The notes under the pieces are model-generated. The model had not been told where the DNA came from, made no database searches, and saw only the letters and a program-made list of their open reading frames with translations. From Leptidea sinapis (lineage: Eukaryota; Arthropoda; Insecta; Lepidoptera; Pieridae): a stretch of DNA of 64,000 bases. The position numbers and the translations under genes were made by a program. Numbering within the stretch: the first letter of the stretch is position 1; each line of letters opens with the position of its first letter. Location of the stretch: assembly GCF_905404315.1 (NCBI RefSeq), contig NC_066269.1:186001-250000 (forward strand), read 5' to 3'. Shown piece after piece: positions 54,063 through 63,731 of the stretch.

Positions 54063-54294
54063 AGTTTTTCAAGGAGCTTTCTTCCACGTACTACAAAGCT
54101 GTGGAATGTGCTTCCTTGTGAGGTGTTTCCGGGACGATACGACATGGGTACCTTCAAAAAAAGCGCGTACACCTTCCTTAAAGGCCAGCAACGCTCCTGT
54201 GATTCTCTGGTGTTGCAAGAAATTGTGGGCGGCGGTGATCACTTAACAACAGGTGACCCGTACGCTCGTTTGTCCTCCTATTCCATAAAAAAAA
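54063..54294 (+). mobile_element. LY3: 232-bp 5'-truncated LINE in G2 integrase
   Basis: Plus-strand piece of the LY family: its C-terminal reading (CEVFPGRYDMGTFKKSAYTF) and its 3' end (ACAACAGGTGACCCGTACGC, CGTTTGTCCTCCTATTCCAT, A9) match LY2 49306-49540 in reverse. AGTCA flanks it (54058-54062, 54295-54299). In the uninterrupted G3 copy the two flanks read PFPVTKAG without a gap, which confirms the insertion. Confidence 0.92.
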
Positions 54295-55090
54295 AGTCAC
54301 CAAATCTGGAAACCGTTGCATAATGGTGGTGATAGATTATTTCACGAAGTGGCCGGAAGCATTTGCTCCACCGAATCAAGAAGCAGTCAGCGTTGCGACG
54401 AAGCTGGTGAATGTAGTTTTCTGCAGATTCGGTGTGCCTTTGGAGATGCACAGTGATCAAGGGCGGAACTTCGAGTCACAAGTATTTCAAGAAGTTTGCA
54501 AGATCTTGGGAATCCATAATACCAGAACTTCTCCATTTCATCCACAGTCAGACGGGATGGTGGAGAGGTTTAACCAATCATTGGAGCGGCATCTGGCAAA
54601 AGTAGTGGACAGTCATTAGGGTAACTGGGATGAGCACATTACGCTGTTTCTCATGTCGTATAGAGCCGCAATACACGAGACGAATACGGTGACTCCTGCG
54701 TACGCCAATTTTGGAAGCGAATTGAGATTGCCAGCTGATTTACTCTCAGGTTGTGCACCAGATACACTGAAAAGTATAACACAATTTGTGGATGAGTTAC
54801 GGAATAAGATGATTGACATCTACGAGGAAATTAAAAGAACTGGCCTTAAGGCAAGTGAACGGATGAAGACGCGCTACGATCGAAGAGCTAATGTTCCTTG
54901 TTTTGAAGAAGGAATCCTGATTTGGTTACACAATCCCATAAGGCGAAAGGGGAAGTCTCCGAAGCTTCAACCAAGTTGGGAGGGACCATACAAAGTAATC
55001 ACAAGGATAAATGATGTGACTCTCAGAATCCAGAGTACTCCTCGCAGTCCCCCAAAAATCGTACATGTCGATCGGATGGCTAAGTATTAG
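54295..55090 (+). pseudogene. G2 integrase core and C-terminus
   Basis: VTKSGNRCIMVVIDYFTKWP continues PFPV from 54062. The second catalytic Asp is in MHSDQGRNFESQ near 54455; the Glu is in QSDGMVERFNQSLERHL near 54560. A TAG at 54617-54619 replaces Gln after VDSH. YRAAIHETNTVTPAYANFGS and the C-terminal LIWLHNPIRRKGKSPKLQPS, WEGPYKVITRINDVTLRIQ and HVDRMAKY stop at 55090. The last block is the GPY/F module that binds DNA. Confidence 0.9.
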
Positions 55091-55096
55091 TAAGTA

Positions 55097-55146
55097 CTTC
55101 CTATAAGCGGAGTACTATTTCCAATCCCTGACCCAATCTCGTGTCA
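55097..55146 (+). repeat. G2 3' LTR remnant (50 bp)
   Basis: CTTCCTATAAGCGGAGTACT to CTCGTGTCA equals only the last 50 bases of the family LTR. About 600 bases of the LTR and the purine tract are missing, but the outer end and target duplication are preserved. Confidence 0.85.
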
Positions 55147-55206
55147 ATATGATAGAAATCACTTAGAATACGCCTCACAAGTGTGGAACCCCGTCTACAA
55201 TATATA
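55147..55206 (+). pseudogene. L6 LINE RT, right part between G2 and G4
   Basis: Sixty bases read NHLEYASQVWNPVYNIYI, the conserved RT thumb block following ILYSAY at 23529. The first four bases (ATAT) duplicate 23526-23529, the G2 target site. At about 55207 the truncated LTR of G4 begins. The rest of L6 must lie right of the window or be lost. Confidence 0.85.
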
Positions 55207-55383
55207 TATTAGAAGCTAGAAGAGACTTAGTTTCGGTGTGGTGTGACGCGTTGAAGGTATCACCGCCCAAAAGAGGAACAGTGGCAGACCGGCGAAGTGC
55301 AAGTTCAGAAAAAGTGAACCGAAATAAAGACTCGTTCTTATAAGCGGAGTATTATTTCCAATCCCTGACTCACACTCGTGTCA
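55207..55383 (+). repeat. G4 5' LTR, 3' portion only
   Basis: Begins AGAAGCTAGAAGAGACTTAG within the purine tract of the family LTR and ends CTCGTG then TCA. CGAAATAAAGACTCG (55318-55332) is the polyadenylation region. The upstream part, including the TATA box, is absent. Confidence 0.85.
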
Positions 55384-55406
55384 ATTGGTGTCAAAAGTGG
55401 GATTGG

Positions 55407-56740
55407 ATGCCATTGGTACCCAGGAACGAGAAAGGAGTGACCACGCGAGCAGGAGCAGCTGCGGCAGCAGGGGAGGCGTCACAGGAGGCATCCTACTCTG
55501 GAGGCAGTGCTATCGTGTCAGCACCGCAGGCTACTGACAGTAGGAGCAGCTGCGGGGCTTCCACGAGGAGCAAGTGCGCCGACAGGAAGAGCAAGCGCAC
55601 CGGTACGAAGAGCAAGCGCGCCGGTGCGAAGAGCAAGCGCGCCGGTACGAAGAGCAAGCGCGCCGAAAGGACCGAACAGCTCCGGGGCTTGCAAGAGGAG
55701 CAAGCACGCCGACAGGAGGAGCAGCTGCGAGGCCTGCATGAAAGCGTCTCCAATTACATTTTATCCGTGGTGCAGAAAAACTCCGCCCGTATAGACGATG
55801 TAAAAAAGGAGATCGCCCGGATTGACAGCGTGGAAAAGAAGATGGACAAAGTTTAAGAAAACTTTCAACAGAAGATGGGAGAGATGGAAGTAAGCATTCA
55901 TCAGCTCAGTGAGAGAGTCGTGTGTCCTTCAGCCAACACAGGAGTCACATGCGGAACCACATAGACCAGAAATTTAAAAGTACCTCCCTACGACGGCAAG
56001 TCTTCCTGAGCTACCTTCAAACTACAATTGGAGACGGTCAGAAGAGCCTGCGGTTTGAGTGACCAAGAAGCGCACTCTGCCATCACACTAAAGTTCCGTG
56101 ACTATGCACTCTCCGTATTGGAAGCACTCAACGCTGGGAAGCAGGAAGTGATCTACACGGACCTTGTTGACGTGTTGGAGGCACGCTATGGTGATAAACA
56201 CCTCGAGCATGTGTACCGGGCGCAACTTAAGGACCGCAGTGAAAGGGCCAGCGAAACTCTACAGCAGTGGTCCATGGAAGCTGAGAAACTAGTGCGTAAA
56301 GCATATCAGTCGTCACCAGCTGCAATAGAAGAAAATTTGGTCCAAGTGTTCATCGATGGAATGCGGGATGCGGAAGTTAGAGTAGCCGTACGATTAAGTC
56401 ATCATACCAGCTTGAAGAAAGCGGTGGCACATGCGTTGGAAGTAGAAGCGGTGCGCCACGATTGTCGTGCGTTGAGATTCCGCGAAATTGTGCCATCAGA
56501 TTCCAGCCGAATGCGAGAATACAACCCGGTATGCTACGGCTGTGGGGAGCGAGGACACCTCAGGAGCACTTTCTCCAGGCGTGAGCGCATAACTAAAGGT
56601 CGGGAGGATGCGACAATCTTAACGTCACTGCTGGAGCAACAGGAAAAGGCCAGAACAGTGGGGTGGGCGCTGGCCAGTAAAAGCAAAGCCCCAAGGATCT
56701 TCTTGAAGCAAACATGTGACAGAAACACTTTGGTTATAGA
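55407..56740 (+). pseudogene. G4 gag with repeat read in a shifted frame
   Basis: ATG at 55407 (MPLVPRNEKGVTTRAGAAAA). In the tandem repeat the open frame is not the family's: it reads GTKSKRAGAKSKRAGTKSKR (55590-55670) where other copies read EEQARRQEEQ, and returns to the family frame at RTEQLRGLQEEQARRQEEQL (55675 on). A stop at 55854 ends the first frame; 56028 on reads RRACGLSDQEAHSAITLKFR, YTDLVDVLEARYGDKHLEHV and the CCHC knuckle CYGCGERGHLRSTF, whose last Cys is Phe. The C-terminal part ends near 56700. Confidence 0.83.
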
Positions 56741-58180
56741 AGAAATGATAAATGGAAAAATCTTGCTGTTTCACTTTGGATACGGGAGCCTCACGTACTG
56801 TCGTTAGCCAAGGAAGACTAGAGGGCGGACTCGGAGGACGACATATGCGAGAGAATGTAAGCTTAATACTCACAACAGCTACCGGCCAGCGCATACCGGT
56901 CCAGGGAGAGAAGATCGTGGTCATAAAAATCGGGGATACGCTGTACTGGCAAAAAGTTGTAATTGCGGATATAACAGATGACTGCATCATTGGGTTGGAT
57001 TTTCTTCGAAATCATCAGTGTACCATTGACATGAAACTTGGTGTTTTGAAGCATGGAGGTGAAGAAATCCAATAAAAGGCGGAACTTTTGGAAAAGTGCT
57101 GTGCTTGAGAGACACGACCTTAAATCCGAGATCGTAGACCCTAGTCCCGATAGTCCTGCCAAGGGATGACAAAGGAAGATCCTGTTAATGCGCTATAATT
57201 GAAAGAGAGACATCGGACACGACATGGATCCCAGCCAGGACTGTTGTGGGAAGCTCCCAAATTGCGATGGTTCCCGTGTTTAATCCTCATGAAGACAAGA
57301 AAATCGTAAGGAAGAGAACAGTGATCGGAGCTTGTGAGGAGATAGCTTGGTTAAGGTAATGTGAAGAAGGGAGGAAGACCGTAGCTGCAAGCCAGGATGT
57401 GAACATACAGATACTTATGGATGGCTGTAAGGACAATCTTACCAAGCTACAGTTAATCAAAGCGAGAAATTTCCTGCTACGCTACGCCGGGATGTTCTCG
57501 AAGACCGACGGGGACATCGAAAGAACTGGTTTGGTGAAACACAAGATCGACACGGAAAACACCGTTCCGATACGGCAGAGACGAAGACGCATTCCGTTTG
57601 CATGCGAACAAGAAGTGGAAGATATGATTTGGGATATTAAAGAATATGGTGTGATAGAACCGTCGTCGAGTCCATGGTGTTCTCCAGTGGTCTGGTGAAG
57701 AAGAAGGACGGATCAACTAGATTTTGTGTGAACAAGGGTTATGGAAATTCAAAACAATGCCCTTCGGATTATGCAACGCCCCAGCTACTTTCGAAAGGTT
57801 GATGGAGCATGTGCTTGCAGGTATGTTGGGAGAAACCTACCTTGTCCACTTGGATGACATAATCATTATGGGACAAAGTTTTGAAGATCATCTTAAGAAG
57901 CTCGAAAATGTCTTCGCGAAACTGCAGGGTGTCAACTTGAAGTTGAGTCCAAAGAAATGTTCCTTCTTCCATCGTCAGGTGAATTACTTGGGGCACGTTA
58001 TCTCGGAACAAGGCGTTGGGACGGAGCCTGCCAAGATAAGTGCTGTCAAGGACTGGCCGACGCCGACAGAAAAGTCAGATGTGAGAGCATTTTTAGGACT
58101 ATGCTCTTATTATCGACGCTATGTGAAAGGGTTTTTCGATGTTGCTAAGCCCTAACATCGACTGACGGAGGAGAAAAGAG
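56741..58180 (+). pseudogene. G4 protease and RT with internal RT deletion
   Basis: One extra A near 56760 shifts frame; CCFTLDTGASRTVVSQGRLE (56770) keeps the catalytic Asp, followed by ATGQRIPVQGEKIVV and DFLRNHQCTIDMKLGVLKHG. Another shift near 57073 starts a broken linker. 57399-57698 reads NFLLRYAGMFSKTDGD and RRRRIPFACEQEVEDMIWDI. At about 57731 the sequence jumps from RFCV to GLWKFKTMPFGLCNAPATFE, losing about 60 codons with motif A. YLVHLDDIIIMGQSFEDHLK has HLDD instead of YLDD (57845). AKISAVKDWPTPTEKSDVRA and YYRRYVKGFFDVAKP follow; B2 begins after 58180. Confidence 0.86.
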
Positions 58181-58194
58181 CTGAATATCAAAGA

Positions 58195-58433
58195 GTTGAA
58201 TATCAAGCTCCATTTGTGGCTTCTGGTGGTCTTGAATTAAAATACCCTGTTTCACATAAGGACTGTATTATGTAATTAATATATATAACATGTAAGTTAA
58301 TATAATGCTAGCGTTAATGCATGTGCGTGCGGGTCTAATTCTTAAGGCGACTGGTTCCGCCATCGGCCTCGGTGCGAGCGCCGGTCCGCCACGAACGCAA
58401 GCCCCCACTCTCGCCGATGAGACGACAGGAACA
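58195..58433 (-). repeat. B2 3' LTR (about 239 bp)
   Basis: Plus-strand reading TTGAATATCAAGCTCC, TAATATATATAACATGTAAG, TAATGCTAGCGTTAATGCAT, AAGGCGACTGGTTCCGCC and a GC-rich end to AGGAACA. The right LTR has the same words but lacks about 57 GC-rich bases after CCTCGGTGC. Confidence 0.75.
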
Positions 58434-58460
58434 TTTTCCCCGGGTTAAATTAGTAAGGCT

Positions 58461-59560
58461 TCAAAAAGTCTCCGATGAAGGCACGGGCAAAGGGCAAAGC
58501 ATGCTGTATGCCCGTGTTATGACTCCCTTTCTCGTCGTAATGTCGGCAACTCTGCTGCGCCCGTCAGACCCAGGATGAACATTGGTGACTCTGCCCAAGA
58601 GCCACAGAAGAGGAGGAAGATGGGAGTCCCTCACTAGCACCATGGTACCTGGTTTTAGGTCTTGATAGCCTGTCTGCCACTTGGCCTTTTGCTGCAAAAC
58701 AGAAACGTATTCATTTGAGAAACGTCGCCAAAAGTGCTGTCGCAAGTTCTCAACGCGGTCGTAGCGAGGCAGGCGCTGCAGGTTCACGTCTGGCATCTGA
58801 GGACGAGGAACAGTAGTGAGCGGTCGTCCGATTAAGAAGTGAGCGGGAGATAAATAGAATAGGTCACTAGGATCGGTGGAGTGAGGTGTTAAGGGTCTGG
58901 AATTAAGAATTGCCTCTATTTGAATGAGACAGGTTGAAAGCTCTTCATGAATAAGTTGAGTTAAGCTCATGACTCATGACGTAATAAAGTTTTAATGGAT
59001 TTAACAGCTGCTTCCCATAAACCGCCAAAATGCGGACTGTATGCAGGAATAAATTTAAATTCTATACCTTCGTTTGCAATGTCAGTGGAAATAGTATTGG
59101 ATGAAACTTGTAGAAGACGTGAAAGCTCATTAAAAGCTCCCCTAAAAGTAGTGCCGTTGTCGGAGAATACCCGCTGAGGCTTACCACGTCGACTAATAAA
59201 GCGATTGAAGGCTGCTAGAAAGGCCTCTTTAGTGAGGTCTGAGACTAGCTCTAGATGCACGGCTCTAACTGCAAAACATACAAAGACGCAAATATAAGAT
59301 TTAATTAATTTACATCCTCTGCCCTTCCGGTCGACTATCAGCACAGGCCCAGCGTAATCTAAACCTGTATTAAAAAAGGGAAATTGTAGTTGTGTTCTCT
59401 CGCTGGGTAGGTTGCCCATGACGACTTGAATAGGTTGAGCTTTAAAGCGCGTGCAACGAACACAATTACGTACAGTTTGCTTAGCTAGGTTTCTGCCTCC
59501 AAGAGGCCAGTATGTGAGCCTTATATTGGCAAGAAGATGCTGAGGGCCAGCATGAACAGT
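58461..59560 (-). pseudogene. B2 integrase and DUF5641-like C-terminus
   Basis: The longest intact stretch of B2. Zinc region end NCVRCTRFKAQPIQVVMGNL (59440). Core: NTGLDYAGPVLIVDRKGRGC (first Asp, 59360), ICVFVCFAVRAVHLELVSDL, RRGKPQRVFSDNGTTFRGAF (second Asp, 59160) and YSPHFGGLWEAAVKSIKTLL (Glu, 59020). A TGA/ATG overlap near 58968 shifts to HEELSTCLIQIEAILNSRPL, FYLSPAHFLIGRPLTTVP, LRQHFWRRFSNEYVSVLQQK and MVLVRDSHLPPLLWLLGRVT (DUF5641), ending near 58461. All three catalytic acidic residues are present. Confidence 0.88.
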
Positions 59561-59992
59561 GATTTATGATATTTAAGAAATAATATTTTAGTTAAATGAT
59601 GTTTACTACATAATAAGACTGGATGCTTTACGTCGTAACTATAGTGAGAGTTATGAAGGCGTCCACCGACGCGAATAAGGTTATCAGAATGAATAAATGG
59701 ACTAAGACTTATAAGACGATTCTTTTTAGGGAGTATTTGATTATGCTTAAGATGATTCCTCAGGGAACATTTCCTGCTGAGAAATATATATAATTAATTG
59801 TGTTATAAGCTGAATTTAATTCGTTACTCGTTATATAGGATTTATTTTTATTATTGGGATTACGACAATTGTAAATAAATCTTAAGGTATATACAAAAAC
59901 TCTATTTAATTTTGTAAATGAAGACATTTTATGAATTAAATCTAAAAGTACATGCTTTTACGAGTATTATTACAATGTGTTACTGTGTGAAG
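59561..59992 (-). other. B2 degenerate stretch between RNase H and integrase
   Basis: AT-rich, with only scraps of the integrase N-terminal region (GHAGPQHLLANIRLTYWPLG near 59500-59550). The rest holds stops in all frames. Decayed coding sequence is likely. Confidence 0.5.
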
Positions 59993-60832
59993 TTAAGTTT
60001 CAGGTAATGTTTGTGGTGTATTTGGAGAGGGAGGAAAATGTATGGTTCCCTCGTGGAGGAATTGAGGACCTGACCACCAAAGAGTGGACGCGCTGATACA
60101 ATCAGCCTTCACCCCCCGAGAAGCTAAGTCTGCAGGGTTGCTTCTCGAAGGTACATAGCGCCCCGTCTGGTCAAGTGTACATTCCTGAATCTCATTAACT
60201 CTATTTCGAACAAACTGATTAAGATTACTTGGTGGTGTGGAAAGCCATCCTAACACTATTGTGGAATCGCACCAAAAGAAACAGTGACTGAAGACGTTGG
60301 TAAGTGAATTGCATACCTTCAAATAGAGACGTGTACCCACTAAAGCACCACATAACTCCAAACGTGGAATCGTGGTTGTTTTAATGGGAGCGACCTTGTT
60401 TTTAGAGGCCAAAAGACTAACACAAACCGACCCATCGACTGCGATTGTCCTTACGTAAATACAGGCACCATAAGCACTCTCGGAAGCGTCTGTAAAAGTA
60501 TGAAGTTCAGTTACCAAAGGATTGCTACAAGACACCCACCTAGGAATACGAATAGAGTTAAGAGCTGGAAGTGATTCGATAAATTCGATGAATCGATTCT
60601 TTATTTCTAAAGGTACTTCATCGTCCCATATACATTTAAGAATCCACAGTTGCTGTAATATAAATTTAGCTTGAACTGTGCAAGGTCCTACTAGACCTAA
60701 AGGGTCAAATACTTGACTAACTAACGATAATATGTTACGTTTACTAATAATGTTTGATGTAAATGTGAAGTTGACAGAATATAATAAATGATCAGAATTA
60801 CAATTCCACTTTATAAGTAGAATCTTTTTCAA
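59993..60832 (-). pseudogene. B2 RT C-terminus and RNase H
   Basis: 280 codons: LIKWNCNSDHLLYSVNFTFT, ILSLVSQVFDPLGLVGPCTV (RT connection), FIEFIESLPALNSIRIPRWV, TELHTFTDASESAYGACIYV (RNase H Asp, 60480), NKVAPIKTTTIPRLELCGAL, FFWCDSTIVLGWLSTPPSN and YVPSRSNPADLASRGVKADC (60110). The RT palm with YxDD is missing: upstream it fuses to gag. Confidence 0.87.
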
Positions 60833-61760
60833 ATCTACGTTCTAGGGAATGGAAACGTTGCTTGACCATTGCATAAGAGTCAACTAAGCCTTCAGGCGAG
60901 AGATTTAAATTGTTTTTATGTTCTTCCCACTCACGGTTGGTCACATTATCTAATTTTTTAGACATTATATAGATGATTAATGTGTCCCAATGTGCTGTAG
61001 GCTGTCCGAGATTGTCAAGCGCTCTTAAATTTTTATTTATAGTATCTATCATGTTTCGTAATGAATGACAGGATTCTTTTTGTATAGCAGGAAAATTAAA
61101 TAATGCTTGCACGTGATTATTGACAAACAACCTTTCATTATTGTAGCGGTCTAACAATAAGTGCCATGCTATAGTATAGTTGTCGGCCTTAAAGTCAATA
61201 ATTTTTATTACTAATGATGCACTGCCAGTTAAAGCAGCACGCAAATAATGGAATTAATTGATTGATTGTATGCTGTTATTATCGTGAATTATTGAAATGT
61301 ACGTATCTCCAAATTCAAGCCAGTGCTGATAGTCGCCGTTGAAGTGGGGTAGATCAATCTTTGGCAGGCGTACGAAGTCATGTTTGCAGCCAGAAGCGTG
61401 GAGCGTGTCGTGGTGCGTTGAGCTGGCACCAGGGTTCGGTGCCGGAGAGCTGGCACGCGCCACGTCTGGAGGGAGCAGGGCACGCGCGCGCGACAATTGC
61501 GTGAAGTACTGAGTCTCGAAGGCCTCGAGCTCCTGGTACATATTGTCTGCATTCTCCGACAACAGCTCCAACTGCGTCTGCAAGTCATCGAAGTCTTTGT
61601 ATAAAGATTTCATTACGCCTAGACGGCATTCTAATTCAGCTACTTGAAAACTATCTAATTCGTCTGTAGGTAATAGTTAAAAGAAATAAGTGAATTGTGT
61701 TAACTTGACTTTAAAACTTCCGCGTTTTTTTATAAGTTCTTTTAATTTTAATTCAGACAT
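60798..61760 (-). pseudogene. B2 gag
   Basis: The likely ATG is at 61758-61760 (MSELKLKELIKKRGSFKVKL), with a TAA 27 codons in. After LPTDELDSFQVAELECRLGV it reads coiled-coil-like LQTQLELLSENADNMYQELE, a Pro/Ser/Ala linker, and RLPKIDLPHFNGDYQHWLEF (61360), the BEL capsid start. A shift near 61250 leads to GSASLVIKIIDFKADNYTIA, LLDRYNNERLFVNNHVQALF and HWDTLIIYIMSKKLDNVTNR. It then runs into FHSLERRFEKDST, words of the RT start, before the junction at about 60830. Zinc clusters and protease are deleted. Confidence 0.83.
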
Positions 61761-62608
61761 AATGATAAGCAATTAAGATAATAAACGAAAATAAATTAAG
61801 ATTGAAACAAACTTAATATCGTAAATAAGTTACGTAAGCAAAGGAATGTTCTAGGTGATAGAAACAACGATTTTGTCAAGCCGACGTAATACAGCGATTC
61901 ATGCACAAAACTCGTTTTCGTAGGCACAAGCATTGTATGGACAAGCGAAACTGGCTAGCGGCCGTATCTATTGCTATCTATAACTTTAAGTATGTATCAG
62001 ACTAATGTAATGCAGTTTATGAAAAGGCTATTTTTATAACTCAGTATTTAACGTTAATACGTAGCAATAAAAAATCTGAATAGGTAATAGGTTTCTTTCC
62101 TGAGTAAAAATGATTTTATATGTATTTATTATGTGTTTTTAACTAATTTATATAAGTTCAAAAGACAAGATATGTATATACAAATAAGGCATGGTTTTAA
62201 AAATAATGCACTAATGAAATATAGGCGATATTTATTAAAAGAAGGCGATAAGAAGGAATCTAAGCTATATTATGAAGAGATCAACTTATGTCGAATCCGT
62301 AATAGCACAATCCTGATTCCTCGGGAAAGGGATAAGATTAGGAACGAAAGAATTCCTTATCGGAACGAAATCACTCAGAACCAAAGCCTCTCCAGATGTC
62401 CGTCCTTTGTATGTGCCATGCATTCGGGCGGCGTGGCAGTCGAATGTTCTCGAAGAGGTGCGCAACACGACCAACGTAGCAATGTAAGCAGATGCAGATC
62501 GTGGCTGGTTTCTTGAAATGGACGTCAAACGCTGACCTTAACGAATTTGAAGGGTCGGTTAAACCATCCATTTGCTTTGATGATCAGTTGAAGAGGCGAA
62601 GGACCATT
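61761..62608 (-). other. B2 leader between gag and 5' LTR
   Basis: About 850 noncoding bases. TGGTCCTTCGCC next to the LTR (minus strand, 62594-62606) is in the place of a primer site and starts like the one in B1. A chance plus-strand frame (62133-62516) has no family resemblance. Confidence 0.5.
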
Positions 62609-62987
62609 TGTTGAATATCAAGCTCCAGTTGTGGCTTCTAGTGGTCTTGAATTAAAATACTTTGTTTCACAAAAGGACTGTATTGTGAAATTAATATACA
62701 GAGTGTCCCAAAGTTATGGGACATGAAGGGAAAGTACCTTAAATATCCAAGATAGGCTATTTTACTGAAAGAAGACGTTATGTTATTTTTAAAAGTTAGT
62801 ACTTCTGCATTCAAAGTTTCTCTAAAATTACTTGACTTAAATTACCGACTTAAATGTAAAAAAAACACCTCTACTTTTATGATGCCAATCGAAAGAATGC
62901 CCAAAAACTAATAACTCTTCTTAAGTTACATAGTATTTTAAAAAAAGTAGTCAATTAAGTGGGTATTATTTGTAAATTAATTAATTA

Positions 62988-63243
62988 CATGCTCAAAATG
63001 TGATATCTATTGTCTTACGCAAATCGCCAATCTTTTAATGAATCCCCTGCCTGTTGATTTTCTAATCATTTTATGGTAAATACTCGATATGATATGGCAC
63101 AATTCTGTTTGTAACTCGCCCACGTTCTCGTATCGCTTTTTGTATAGCATATCTTTCACGTATCCCCAAAAGAAGAAATCTAATGGTGTAAGGTCCGAGG
63201 ATCTGGCCGGCCATTTAATCGGTCCATTCTTACCAATCCAAGT
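62988..63243 (-). pseudogene. Tc1/mariner-type transposase C-terminus
   Basis: Reads GKNGPIKWPARSSDLTPLDF and FFFWGYVKDMLYKKRYENVG from 63240, then LQTELCHIISSIYHKMIRKS and FIKRLAICVRQ to a TAG near 63010; SHFEH follows beyond it. W-P-A-R-S-x-D-L-T-P-L-D-F-F is the block around the third catalytic acid of IS630/Tc1/mariner transposases, here Asp-type as in DDxD groups. The first two catalytic Asp residues and the DNA-binding domain are absent, so it is inactive. Confidence 0.8.
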
Positions 63244-63458
63244 AGGAAAACATTCATTTTACGTTGTTCCTTTCTTACATACTATGTTACTTAAAATACT
63301 ATGTTACTTAAGAAGAGTTATTAGTTTTTGGCCATTCTTTCGATTGACATCATGAAAGTAGAGGTGTTTTTTTTTACATTTAAATCGGTTCGATTCCCAG
63401 ACGAGGCAAGTAACTTTAGAAAATCTTTGAATGCAGAAGTACTAACTTTTAAAAATAA

Positions 63459-63731
63459 CAGAAAGTACTAATTTTTGTGATGCTTTAAATAAATAAATTG
63501 TTCTATCTTTAGCGAATAGAATGTTGTAAATTAAATGCCCAGATACTTAATAAATTAATGTAATTCAAAAAAGGATGTGAATTGTACAATGATAGTAGGT
63601 TAAGTGACATGAGTACAGATTGAGAGTGACAGATTACATGACAGATGTATGAAGAATTTTCAAGCGCCTGATGCGGGTGCTTTGGCGTAATATTTGTGCA
63701 GGCATGAAGTGTGAACATAAATAAATAAATA
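63459..63731 (+). mobile_element. Small insert in the right arm of the mariner element
   Basis: The left arm reads continuously from CTTTTAAAAATAACA-complement to GTCTTC, while the right arm is interrupted for about 270 bases by sequence ending in CATAAATAAATAAATAA. The tail suggests a 5'-truncated LINE or SINE on the plus strand. The family is not recognised. Confidence 0.55.

Larger units (their letters stand above)
23530..55146 (+). mobile_element. G2: Ty3/Gypsy element blown up to 31.6 kb by four nested insertions
   Basis: The 5' LTR starts at 23530 and a 50-base 3' LTR remnant ends at 55146. Both flanks carry ATAT (23526-23529; 55147-55150), a 4-bp target duplication. Without its inserts (25931-48448, 49037-49110, 49302-52666, 54063-54294) it would be about 5.4 kb, normal for the family. 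The order is LTR, primer site, gag, protease, RT, RNase H, integrase. No env-like ORF follows pol. It is dead: stops in gag, a deletion in protease and missing 3' LTR sequence. Confidence 0.88.

Noticed and set aside
62133..62516. Plus-strand 127-codon frame in the B2 leader
   Set aside because: Wrong strand, no resemblance, lies in a retrotransposon leader; likely chance.
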